Under the pieces are notes generated by a model, which did not search any database, was not told the origin of the DNA, and was given only the letters and a program-made list of their open reading frames with translations. A program made the translations under genes and the position numbers. From Guillardia theta CCMP2712 (lineage: Eukaryota > Cryptophyceae > Pyrenomonadales > Geminigeraceae), in the NCBI RefSeq assembly GCF_000315625.1, contig NW_005434636.1, positions 107,570 to 171,569 on the forward strand: a stretch of DNA of 64,000 nucleotides, read 5' to 3'. The stretch's first letter is position 1. Every line of letters begins with the position of its first letter. Below are positions 1-11,867 of the stretch, in pieces.

Positions 1-692
1 GTCCTTTATAGACAGCTTGCAGACCATGTTCGACGCGACCAGGAGAAGGTGCATGCTCGAGGGTGTTCTATGTCAGGCCTGACGAGGACCTTTAGGGAGG
101 GCGGAGAGGTTAGAGAGATCAATGCAGCAACTTTCGTGGACATGGTGATGAAGTCTACCTCTGTTGGGACCAGCCATGTGTTGGACGATCACACCGGCGA
201 TGATCAGCTGCTAATGTACCTACTGTGCTCCAGCCCTCCGTGCCTCCCTGATGCTCTGCTGCAGGATGGATCGCTTGCAAGTGTCGGCGGCAGAACGGAG
301 ACGAGACTCAACATACTTCGAGAGCAATCACATGAAAATAGACAAAAACGCCTTTCGAAGTTTCGGGGTTTACAATGGAGAAGTTCTGTGCGGCAGACTT
401 GAGGTGTAAGAGTTTGCGGGGTTGGCCCCATTGAAGCTGCTCCTGCAGGAACGTCCCGGAGCAGTGGAGATAGTCGATGAGCACGACAAAGTGGATAGTT
501 TGAAACCTGTGAAGCGTCTCGAGACAAGATATGTCACTGGGAGAATCCATGACATCTACAGGTAAGAGCACCGTATCCAGTCGCTGCCTCAGTGCATTTG
601 AACAGTCGGAATACTATCATCAGCATCATAACGAGCAGCAAGGGCTTCAACCATCTGTTAGACGTAGACTGGTGTTCCCCATTGCCATGTGA
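1..692 (+). CDS. 3' end of an unidentified protein gene, 5' truncated by the window
   Basis: The frame is open from base 1. A spliced reading gives exons 1-224, 265-403, 437-561 and 593-692, all with GT-AG borders and consistent phase, ending at a TGA at 690-692. The translated parts look like real protein (for example HMKIDKNAFRSFGVYNGEVL, then LLLQERPGAVEIVDEHDKVD), but I recognise no family. The three introns in this model are only 40, 33 and 31 nt, shorter than any other intron in the window, which is a warning. The opposite strand also has protein-like open stretches at about 330-570 and 560-830, so the strand assignment is not certain. If right, the gene is tail-to-tail with the large TPR gene that ends near 947. 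Function unknown. Confidence 0.4.
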
Positions 693-946
693 ATGAGTAT
701 GCTCCAGAATCTGATCCGTTCGGGGTTTGATCTCAACTTCAACATCGCCAAAGGCAGCAGAGTCTCTCGGTAGTCTGAGCATCTCAAGTCCAGTGTGACG
801 CTGACGGGAAGTCAGATGCTGGCGAATCACCTCTGAAGATACGCCAATAGGAGCGATCTGGGATAGTCCTGGGACTTACAGCTGTCTGAAGTGAGAGGCT
901 GAACATGAGGGCGGGTAGGGGATGACTAGGCCTAAAGGTGGCAAGT

Positions 947-3900
947 TCAATCACAGAACGAGTCTTGGGGTACTGTCTGCATGTACATCAGCGAATTCAG
1001 CGACACGTTCAAAATGCAATGAAGCGACGATGATGTATTCGAGCTGACTCGACCCTGCAGGTGCTGGGATGCGTTTCGAAACAGCAGAAACAGCTCAGAC
1101 ATGCGAAGGTACTTGATGGAGCTCGGGTTCTTAACATCCCCTGTGTATTACAAGGCAAACTCTTGCGACCTCGACTCCACCAAGGGAAAGTTGGACAAGA
1201 TCAAAATGAGATGAATTCCGACGTCTCATCCGAATCTTTCAGCTCGACCAGCGCTCGTTCATTTTCCTGCAAATATTTCAGCGTATGGAGCAGGAGAGAT
1301 TGAAACATAGAATACATTCATCTGCTGCTGCTGTAGGCGCTTCCTTGCGTCCTCGGCCACTCCCTCTTCAACCTGGCGCTGTACGTTTGTCAGAGGGGAG
1401 ACGGACAGGAGCGTCGGAGCTCACTCGTTTCTCCTCCTCATCTCGCTCCATCTGACTGATTTCAGACATGCTGACTTCTTCTGGAGGTAGCCCCCGCCTA
1501 GTAGCGAGTCAGTGCAGCAGCAGCGGCAGCGGCAGCGGCAGCAGCAGCAGCAGCAAGAAAACTCACTCATCTGCGACTTTTCTCTGAAGGTGCAGCATGT
1601 ATGAGACTCTCGACATACTGTATCCACACATGTCCGCCTCCGTCTCGTTCAGCCGTATCGATCCATTCTCCCCCCGGATGAATAGGGGATCATCAAAGAT
1701 CATAAACAGGCTCTTCCTGCTTTCTTCATCTGGCACGAGCTTCACTGTTGTGGGATATTCTCGGTCTGCTGTAAGTTTGGCTTCCTCCTTGACCTGGGTA
1801 CAAGTCAGGGAGTGGAGATTTGAAATCAAAGGCAGACCCTTTGAGAAGTGCGATAATCGACGAGCAGCTTTTGAACTCTTCCCTGCGTCATATTGTCAAT
1901 TAGACTGACGGCAGTCCCACACGTCTTCATACCTCTGGAACTATCCAATCGAAGTGTTTTTCTTTGATCGCATTGCAAATCCTCCGGAGCCCGTGATTCG
2001 GGTTGTCCCTTTTCAAGCCTTCAACTTCTGCCCGAAGTTCCTTGAAATTTAAAACTCAGCAGAGTCATGATAGAAAAAGGGCAAATGTGTATGAGGAGAA
2101 GAGAATGGAACAGGAAGGAGGAGGAGGAGGAGGAGGAGGAGGAGGAATTACCTCCATGATAGGGACTCTCTTTGGTTTGTCCATGAGCGCTTTCTTTTCG
2201 TTTTCTGTCAGCAGTTCTGATGTCATTGCTTGCTTTCTGTCCGTCAATCTCCTCGTCCGTTCAAGGTCCTCGTCTTTCTCCGCCATCTCCTTTTCCAGCG
2301 TTCGCAAGATGGCACCCTATGTAAAGTCAACGGATGTGCTCGGACGGAAGAAGTAGAGGAACGCAAACCTTCTCTTTGCTTGCTTGTACCAAGTCAGCCT
2401 CCCAGTCAACTAAAGTTTCAATGCCGTCCCTGTCCATTTCCGAGGTCTCCGAGGCAGTCTCGCTCTCCACGTAGGACTCATTCTTGATCTCTGTCTTGAG
2501 GCGCAGAGATCTCCGAATGAACTGAGTCATGTTGTCATCCCCGTACTCCACTCCGCTCTTGATGACGTGGAGGGCTCCGGCATGAATCGCGTAGTCATCG
2601 TCGAGGACGTTGGCGATGGCAAGAGACACAAAAAACCTCATGTCTGCTTCATCCATCTCAGAAATCTCCTGCATGCTGACAGCTGAGACAAGACATCCTC
2701 TTCGTCTTGCAATGACCCGGCGGAAGATTTCATGTCTCTCCTCTTTGCGTGCACTGTTACACAGCAAAACTCCCCGACGCCACAGCTCGTCGTTGATCCT
2801 CTGCAAGCCCTTGAACTTCAGGTTCACATTGTCACTCTGCATCAACTGTATGATCTTGTTCTTCGCCTTCTCCTCCTCTTGCAGCTGCTCATCGAGATCG
2901 TCTGCCTCTATCTTCAAGTCCTCCTCGTGATCCAACTGGTTCCTGTACGCCATGAGCAGCCTCGCCTCGTCCATCGTGTGTATGAAGCAATTGGCCGTCT
3001 CCCCAGCTTCTCGGATCAGCGGCCGCAGATCACCGTTAAGGTGGAAGGGAAGGGCGCGGTATTCGTCGGGATCTCGATTGAAATTTGGGTTCATCGTAGC
3101 GAGCACGTGGGGGAGGGGAAGTTCCTGTATCCTCAAGTGCGTGTGCATTGGAAAGTCTTCCTCCTCATTGATAGCGTCAAAGTTCTGCTTGATCTGCAGA
3201 TGCTCCACTGGGAATATCCTTTCTGACATTAACGACAGCGCACGACTGAAGTGGTCTCGACACTTTCGATATTGCAATTGAATCCAAGAATGGTATGGGA
3301 TGTCCATTTCAGTATCAGACGGCATCTCGCTCTCGCTGTCATTCATCAGCTCCTTCTCATCTGTGTGGAACTCCGGATCTGATCGAAACATGCTCCTGCA
3401 ACAACGAGATATCGTCATCACCGCGTGTAGAAACAGAACAGTTCTCACATGTAGATCTTTCTGATGCGCAAGCATGCAATGTTGTTCTCAGCAATAGCCG
3501 TGTAGATTGATGGAAGATGTTGCATTTCAACAGCCTGCAGAAAAGCAACATGAGCATGAGGTAGAAGGGTGATTGAAGGATACATCATCAGTCTCGATTG
3601 AATTCGCATAGTGTCGCAAGGCGATTGTATAGTCCTTCCACATGCTCTTGGCCAACTTCTCGTTCTCTTTACACAGGAAGGAAACATTCCATGGTGACTG
3701 ACGGAGATTCCTGGTATCACTGACAACAGCAAACATATGGTTGACTAGCTTGTTGTAGTCGCTGGCCCACTTCGACACCAAGACATTAGCTATACGCATG
3801 CTGGTGTGCACGTTCAAGACGAGGTTGGTGGATCGATCAAGAGACTGAAGTGCAGCGAGATTGAGCTCCAGGGATCTTTCACGCAACCTCGAGCAGATCG

Positions 3901-6900
3901 ACTCATCCCCCAAGTCAGGCTTTTGCAAGGCTGACGCTCCCATGCCTTGTACAGCTTTGGTGACATCATCAATGCCGTTGCTCCTGATCCACTGCAACGA
4001 GCCTGATCGAGGAGTGCAGGCGAGGAGGGCGACATGAACAGCCTGCAACTCCTGCAGGCTTGAGGACGAGCAGCTCAGAAAGACAGGATCCTGACAGATC
4101 TCCGCCATGCAAAGGTGAACGCTCGCGCTGAGCGAAGAAGAGGACGAGGAGGAGAATGAGAGCATAGGAGATTTGGGATCAAGAACGAACCCAATGCTGG
4201 GTTCAAAGGAACTGCAAGAACGAGATGGTTGAGATGAGAAGAGGAAATCAGACAAACTCACATGTCATGCTTGCACAACATTTCAGATAGAAGCGAGATG
4301 GACTGGAGAAGATGCTTCAGGGCATGGTCGAGGTTTAGAAGTCGAGATCCCTTGATCCTGCAGGAATATGCTCGTCCTAGCAAGAAGTGGAACTGAAAAC
4401 ATCTGAGAGACAAGCGACTTATCATCATCGAGATACTACACAAGAACAAGTCTAACCTGATCAAGTTTTCCTTCCTGTCCAGCGTCTGCAGCACTTGCGT
4501 GCAGACAGAGATGACGTCATCGACCTCGTTGCTGGGGTCTCCTTGTCGGTGAGAGGTGAAGATGAGACGTTTAGGCATGTGGAGTCCAATCAAACACAAG
4601 CAGAGCTGAGCATAGTGCGCCACGTTCTGATCCTCCGCATCGCCGACGGAGAGACACTTGTGGAAATGTCTTCTGGCTCGGTCCAACAGCGGAAAGTTGA
4701 GGTCTTGCATACCTCCATTCCAGGGTCGCTCGGTGAAAGGATCTCGGATGAACTTCTTCGCATTTTTCGTGGCGCATGCCATGTACTTCTTCCTGAACAA
4801 ATTGAAGGCGAAGGAGCCCATGGGAAAATTTCTCTCGTTCTCGAGAGCAGCGAGCAGGCAGGCTTCCCCGTACATCACATGCGCTCTCCTCCACTCAAAT
4901 GCGTTTTTCTCTCTTGACAGAAAGCGAAGCGCTTGCCTGACATGATGGCAGATGCTTGACATGCAAGCTTGATCGCCCAGCTTCCATGAGAGGAGGTGAG
5001 CTTCGGCGAGACGGAGGTGGCAGCGGGACCAGCACACGTTCCCTCCCTCCCACTGGTCGATCGAGCGGGTGACGAGGAGACCCGAGTAGTGATCTGATTC
5101 CTCGTCACAAACAACATGACGGCACATGAGCTCAAGTATCACCGATCAGATCGTCCAGCGTCAGTTCCGACGAGGATTCGCGGAGGAGGATGCGGAGAGT
5201 CTGAATGTGAAGTTGCCTCCGCTTGTCCCTGGTCTCCCTATTCGATGGAAGCATTTCCAACGCCTTGGCTCGGTACATCAGAACCATCGAAACCTCAATG
5301 CTAGCACGGACATTACCTCTTGCAAACATCTCAAGGCCTTTCTTTTCTCTATCAGGTATGCGTCTGAGACTTGATCCTATAATCGAAACGCGTCAGCTGA
5401 CATGAACTTTATCCATCAAATTCACCTTCCGATACACAAACATTCTGTCCTCATGGAACTCGGACAATCTCTGCAAGATCACAACTTGCATGCTGTCCAC
5501 GTCCAGGTTCCAGATACCTTCACTCCAGACCTTGCTGTTGACAAGAAGAATCAAAGTAGAATCGATTCAATTGACACGTCATCAGTCAGTCATCTGTCGA
5601 AAATAGGAATGCATCGCATCATCTCTAGAATATCAGCAAGTGGTCATCCGCATGCAAAATATGTACACTACGATGTTTGCGTAGTTTCAACAACAAGGAC
5701 CTGAATGCTTTCATTCTCGTTGACATTTTGTCGACGGCAAATCGCAAGTGATCCGTGGCAAGTTGATGATGAGACATCATGTCTTCCACTTCCATGTCAT
5801 GGCGAGTCTGGTCCATGCGAGAAGGGAGTTTGACACTCATTAGATGGCATACAGGATTGTCTTTGTGAATGCAGTTGGATCGGCCCAAGATCTTGCAAAG
5901 ACAATTGAAGTCCTCACATTCCACTTCTGATACTTCTTGAAAGGTTCGAGATAACAACTTGTGAAGCAATCTTTGAAACAAAAGATCATGGTATAACGCA
6001 AGAACTTGGTGCGACTTTAAAGCCTCCTTGAGTACAATCGGTCTGTCCAATTCTACATCTTCGAAGCACGAACAGCACTTCTCCATATATGCCCTTGCTT
6101 CGTGCAACAAAGCGTCTCTTGTCTCACAATCTTCCATCACCAATCTTCTCATCGCTTCCGAACTTGCATTGATATTCTTGATGACGCTCCTCCATTGTAA
6201 GAATTTGAACAATCCTATCCTTCTCTCGAAGAAGCATCGTTCAAGAGAGGTTGGGTCTAACAAATCTGTTGCATTCTCATACACTGAGATGGCTTTCTGC
6301 AAGTTGGTAAACCCATCACCCTCTTTGCTTTTCCTCAACAAGTATCCCAATCGCAACGATATCCTGAGGGATCTCTGCAAAGAGCGGGTCGGCGGAGAAG
6401 AGTCAAGTACCTTCTCATATAAATGAATCGCCATGTTCGAGTGGTTTCTTCGCACGCAAGTATCATTCTCCCATCTCGACAACACGTCGTACGCTGTAGC
6501 CATCTTGAACCACAGACTGACCACTGTATCATGATTGCTGCTTTCTACCACCTCGTCCAGGACAAGCAGGCCGTGATGTAACACTTGCCTCGCTATCTCC
6601 TCCTCGTCGGCCAACAAGGAGGAAAATGCATCGACCAACCCGAGGTTCAAAGTCATCCAAGTCGACAGCTGCTCCTCTCTTGAAAAGAAGGCAAGAGCGT
6701 TCTGGAGGTGAGAAATCGCCGTCTGAAGGTTCGTTCTCCGAGCTCCCTTCTTGCGCTGTGAGTAGGACATTCCCTGCCGTACGTTGTCAACATCACAAAG
6801 TCTTCGCGGTTGTCACTCAAGATAATCAGGTCGATCATCATTGCATCACATGTCAACTCAGCAATACAAAACCTGCATTCGAACACGGAATGCTTGAGCA

Positions 6901-9698
6901 CAACAATCATCCATCATTGCCGTCACCATAGGAATGCAACACACAACTCGTCGCTTCTCACCAGACTTGCTTGGATCCTTCCCCACTGCTCCTCATGCTT
7001 GCTCACGTTGTACACCTTGATCGCATTCCTCCAGCATCGGATCGCGTGCTCCACGTTCTCAGATCTCACTCCTCCATCTCTGCTCAAGTAAACCTTGGCG
7101 AGGATGTCGTGTACCCTGGCCCATGCAAGAGGATGTGAGTTCTTCCTGTACACCTCCAGCGCCTGGTTGCAGCTGTCGATCGCCATCTCAAGGTTCTTGG
7201 ACTTCTCTCCATTCACTCTGTTCGTGTAGGCCTCCCCAAGATGCACATGCGTCGCTGCCCAAAGCTGCGGGAAATCTTTGCGGCTGAAGACTCGCAGCGC
7301 CTGCCAATGATGGGAGATGGCAAGTTCCAGCAAGTCCCCTCGATTTCCTCCCTGCTGGCTCGCCAGGACCCACCCCAGGGTACACTGAGCCCGGGCCCAC
7401 ATCTCAGGGAAAGTTTCTATAGTGAAGAAGGACAGGGCACTCTCGCAGTGTCCCCGGGCACTGGCGAGGTTGAGCGTGCGGTTCCCCTCGATTCTTGAGA
7501 CGAAGCATTCCGCCATCTGATAGTTGAGCTTCGCCCATTCCTTGGGGTGTACCGTTTTGTTGATGACAGACAGAGCGTCGCTGAAGTGGGAGAGGGCCGC
7601 TTCCAAGTCGCTGCTACGTGACGACGAGATTCTCTCGCACATGGCGGTTCCCAGCCCAATCTTGGCGTCCAAGTAATCTTGTGATGTGTTCCTATGCTGG
7701 AAGAAAGAGAGTGATTGATTGAAATGGTCAATCGCCTCTTCTATCATCTCCTGCGATTTAGATTCAACCTGAGTCTGATAGCTTGTGACCTTTGTTGTGC
7801 CCAACTTGAGCTGAATGACAGCCCAACTCTCCGTCCTGTTGTGTTCTGCATACACCTCGAGGGCAGTCGAATAAGCTTTCAGAGATTGTTGCAAGAGCTG
7901 CGATGTAGATGCTTCAGACTCGACTTTGGAGTATTCGATGATCTTCAGACACACGTTAGCAATGTAGGTATTAATCTCCGCATAACGGATAGGATGAGCT
8001 GATTTATGATAAACACTGAGGGACTCATTGTAGTTCTGTAATGCGTTGAACCCTGGGAACAATCTTGCAGCAGAAATCGTTTGCATCCATGCATCAGCTA
8101 TGGCTATGTGTACCTCCGCCCAGTCCTGCATTGCCCCCAACATCTGGTAAATCTCCAGGGTCGCCTTGAGGTGATTGATAGCATTCTCAATATTCAGAAA
8201 CTTTTCTCCACTTTGTTTCATGAGCAGCCGCATGCCGAGAAGTCGCTGCGCTTTCACCCAGTCGTGGGGATAGCTTTCAGCTGTAAACCCTGGGACCTGC
8301 ACAGCAGTCAGTATCATGGGCACACAAACAACATGGGAACAGATAAGAGTTCAAGCGACTTCTGCCTGCCTGTTTAGCAGACTTGCAGCAAGACAGACAC
8401 ATAGACAGAGAGACTGTAGCTTTCCTGCAAGGCTGCTTCGAAACAAGAGATAGCTCTGTCTTGGCTCCATGATATATCTCCTACTTTCTTCAGACCGTAT
8501 GCCTCCCCGAGCAGAACATAGGTTCGCGCGAGGGATTCATACAAACGCTCAACCCCAAAGATCTGTTATGATAAAGTCATATAAATCCACCAAAGTGAAT
8601 TTAGCATACCTGAATCGAAAGCTCGAAGTGCTGAATGGAAAAATCTCCGAACATGAACTCTTGTTTGGGGTATTGCTTTCCCGACATGATGGACATCTCT
8701 TGCCGAAAGATGTGCGAGAGTTCCTCCCTGCCGATGACGTCTACGTGTTTCTCTAGCAAGAGCAAAGACTTTGCAAGCTTCTCATGAGCTTTTCCACATT
8801 GACTAGGGAATCTGCTCCTGGTGTAGATTGATAGTGAAGAGTTGAAATGGAAAATTGCTCTGATGTTGTTTCTCTGCTGATCGCCATGGGTCTGTTCTTG
8901 ATATGCCATGCCGAGTGAATGGTGTACAGCTCCCCATGCTTCGGAGTGATCTGGCGTGATGACTTTGATCAGCATTTCCCAACCTTGAATTGCCAAGTCG
9001 ATGTAAAGGTTCTCTCTGCCTGTCACGAAGATAGCATAGAGCTGCGTGCATGCATTGTGAAGTGATTTTAGCTTGCTGGACATATGTCGAGGGTCGTGAT
9101 CTATGAAGATCTCGTCCTTCAGGAACAATGCCCACAAGCCATTGACACTCGTGAAGTTGTGAAGGGGAGCTGAAGCGTCCCACACAGCATCTGCATCAAG
9201 TTCTCCAAATATGAACTTCCGGAAGATTGCATAGCAGGCTTCCTTCTCCTGCTGGCTGGAGTTTTCTTCTTTCATGTGCTCCCTAAACGATGCTACGCCT
9301 TTATCGACAGCAGCCCCTCCTCGCTTCTCTTCAACTTCCTTGCCCTTCTTCGGCCTCCCGCCCCTCAAGGAAACCAAAGGATTCCTTCGTGCATGCTCTG
9401 ACTCTACTCCAAGTTCCCTTCCTCTCCTGTATTCTTTTGAGTGACATCTTTCTACCGTGGTGATTCCTCCGCAACCTGCTCTCCTGCACCGACCCACGTC
9501 CGGATCCCCCGATTCTTTCTTCCTGACTTTCCTGAACAACTGCAGTGTGGCTTCGGTCGTCAGTTCTGAGGATAGAACCGTCAGCATTTCCCGTGCGACA
9601 TCTCGCTTGTCATAACTCTGCATAGCAGCATCTTCTACTGGCGCCATCGTTGCCGCAATCCCAACTATCATCCATAGCGACCGCTGGCGCGCGTCCAT
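947..9698 (-). CDS. very large tetratricopeptide-repeat (TPR) protein
   Basis: Multi-exon gene starting at ATG 9698. Well supported exons are 9698-8610, from 8562, 8296-6962, 6773-5701, 5534-5426, from 5329, then about 5097-4260, 4212-3577, 3535-3451, 3395-2365, 2318-2156 and several small exons down to about 947; a predicted protein of roughly 2,000 residues. The 8296-5701 part is a solenoid of TPR-like units of about 40-45 residues, each carrying an LGxAY-type helix, an N-L-E-x-A-I turn, an AL-x-VY helix and a conserved P-x-x-W-A (for example QLWAATHVHLGEAY, then LEMAIDSCNQALEVY). The last third is charged and coiled-coil-like (TLEKEMAEKDEDLERTRR). TPR solenoids of this kind bind protein partners; no catalytic domain or membrane segment was seen. 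The region could hold two genes, since no start codon decides the point near 3400. A GGA array and a CAG/CGG array lie in its introns. Confidence 0.65.
1513..1556. repeat. CAG/CGG trinucleotide microsatellite
   Basis: Repeated CAGCAG/CGGCAG units. On the minus strand the array lies in an intron of the TPR gene, starting a few bases after the GTGAGT donor near 1567. Confidence 0.8.
2116..2147. repeat. GGA trinucleotide microsatellite
   Basis: Run of GGA units on the + strand. On the minus strand it reads TCC repeats lying directly after a GTAATT splice donor of the TPR gene. Confidence 0.8.
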
Positions 9699-10180
9699 GG
9701 TGGGCCCTCATACAGTCCAAATGGAAGCCTCATCCTCATACCTTGAAAGGTTGAAATTGTAGGATCAAATTTCAACATTCCCCGCATATTTGAAACTTTT
9801 ATGCGACACATGTTGGAAGTGGAAGATTGAAAGTATATCTGAAAATTTCAAAACATACAGAGATGTTTCTATCTGTTTCTGTGGGTGGTACCAGCCCGAT
9901 GCGTAAAGGGGAATGAAAGCAAGTGAACGTAGAACGGAGAGAAGAGTTGATGAATACTCGGAGCAACAAGATGGAATAGAAGACAGAGTGAAATGAAGAT
10001 CTCATATGTTTGCTGTCCTCCTGATTTTATGTTGTTCATGCTCGATCTAACATGGCTGCGCACAGGAATTTTTACCATAGTGAATGCAAGGCATTTCTTG
10101 CGCCCATACAGTGGCTTCGAAACGATTTTTAACTCTACAGAAGAAATGCATTAACCACATCAGAGTACTCTCTCGTCACG
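9699..10180. other. divergent intergenic region (TPR gene / folate dehydrogenase)
   Basis: About 480 bases between two starts that point away from each other, so it probably holds both promoters. I see no convincing coding exon. Short open frames on the minus strand around 9800-10080 have no protein-like pattern. Confidence 0.5.
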
Positions 10181-11694
10181 ATGCCCGCCTCTGCCATGCT
10201 GGCGAAAGCGTAGATGTAATCAGAGTTCAGGCGAAATCCAGGTTACGAAACTGATTTTGCCCTGCTCAGGCCTATGGCAAGCTTTGTGCAGAAGAGATCG
10301 CAAAAAGTTTTAACGATCGGCTTCAATGCAAAGTCTTAGAAACGAAGGTGAAAACAATCATGAGCAGTCCTTTCAGTCATGATGAGGCGACTTTGTTTCT
10401 AGGCCCTCGGGATCAGCCCAAAGTTGCTTGGTATCATGGCAACAAAGAATCAAGCAGCGATGGACTATGCGCATGTGACGAAGTCTTTTTGTCATGTGTT
10501 GGACTGCTGTTGAACTGTGTTTCTTCAGTGGACAGCAAGATCATGCTCCCAGAATGGGATAGATTTTCATGTGGTGGAAACTACCAAGTCTTCGGTCTTC
10601 GATGAAATACGTAAGGCGAATGGTGAGTGATGTTTGCCCTCTCCCAGCCCCTTTTTCTTATTAGAAGCGTAGAGAATCCAAATGTCCATGGGATAATCTT
10701 CTACTATCCCTGCTTTGGACCAACACCAGGACCGGAGTATGCACTTTTCTGCACAGTGTCGATACAATGACGTGCTGTGTCTCACCAGCGGGTCTTCGGA
10801 TGAAGTAATAAGGGAAATGATATCAGTCAGAAAGGATGTAGAGGCGCTTTCTCAACCGTTGTCTACAACCTTCACATGATTACCTCCTGACGAAGTACTG
10901 TTGCACAGATACAGGGAAAGGTTGAAAATGAACATCAGACTCTTGGATAGCCCTGTACTTGCTGCATATCTTTTTCTGATGCCCATTGAAATGTTTCGCA
11001 GTGTATGAGAAGATGGAGACGAAAGAGCTTGCTTCCTTGTACACCGCTGGCGGTTGTAAAGATTTTAGGTTTAACCCTTCCTGCTTTTCCTGAAACATTG
11101 ATTCCTACCGACAGAATACCTCAAGATTCATAATAGATGCCTACCTATCGGGTCTCGGATCAATGTAAGGATTAGTTTGTCTCAATTCCAATCTTCTGAT
11201 AGCTTGCAAATCAGAACAAAACAATATCAGTCTTTAATCGGAGCGAAGTGGTCGGGCGGCCTCTAGCCTGCATGCTGGCCAACGATGGAGCAACTGTGTT
11301 CAGCGTAGACGACAAGGAGACCATGTTGGTCCAACCATGCTGTGAAGTGCCAACGGATCTAGAGTGCGAAGACGTGATCAAGTTGTCGGATGTTCTGGTG
11401 ACAGGAGTTCCATGCAGCAAGTTTAAACTACCTTGTGACCTCATTAGACCTGGGGCCACAATTATCAACCTTTCGTCCTTCAGCAATGTGGACGAAGAGA
11501 GGTTGTTGCAAGTGCCCAATGTGAGATACGTTCCCAAAGTGGGAAAAGTCACAGTGTGCATGCTCCAGAGAAACCTCCTGAAGCTTATCTATAACTTTCA
11601 TCTCAACAAAGATCTCCCAGACAACCAGGACTTGGAAGATGTTTTAGATCTAGAGCACAAAATAGAAATTCAATCGAAAAGTGTAATCCATTAA
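10181..11694 (+). CDS. methylenetetrahydrofolate dehydrogenase, monofunctional NAD-dependent (MTD1-like)
   Basis: Oxidises 5,10-methylene-tetrahydrofolate to methenyl-THF in one-carbon metabolism, probably in the cytosol. Exons read: a short first exon with ATG 10181; one from 10271 (AYGKLCAEEIAKSFNDRL); one near 10671 (NVHGIIFYYPCFGPTPGPEY, matching the family VNGIMVYFPVFG strand); one near 11003-11076 (LLPCTPLAVVKIL, the PCTP motif in the MTD1 form that lacks the bacterial G); and a last exon from about 11215 with the Rossmann region NRSEVVGRPLACMLANDGAT, then DVLVTGVPCSKFKLP and VPKVGKVTVCMLQRN, ending at TAA 11692-11694. These match yeast Mtd1-type enzymes better than bifunctional FolD. 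The first intron may use a GC donor. The C-terminus is about 35 residues longer than the core. Tail-to-tail with the MMAA gene, 173 bases apart. Confidence 0.85.
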
Positions 11695-11867
11695 AACAAC
11701 AATTAGAAAGACATACTGTTGTAATATCAATACGATCACAGATAATGATACAATATGAAAACAAAGATGGAGATTTCAATAGATATGATTCAGGGCATCC
11801 AGGCCTTTCAAAGATCTTTTCCGGTCTTCATGAACACCTTCACAAGCTCTTTTGCCGCCCATCTGCT

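Noticed and set aside
11776-11860. Extra C-terminal exon of MMAA ending at 11776
   Set aside because: The frame ending at 11868 already gives the conserved TPxxAxxIL end; the extra exon is not needed.
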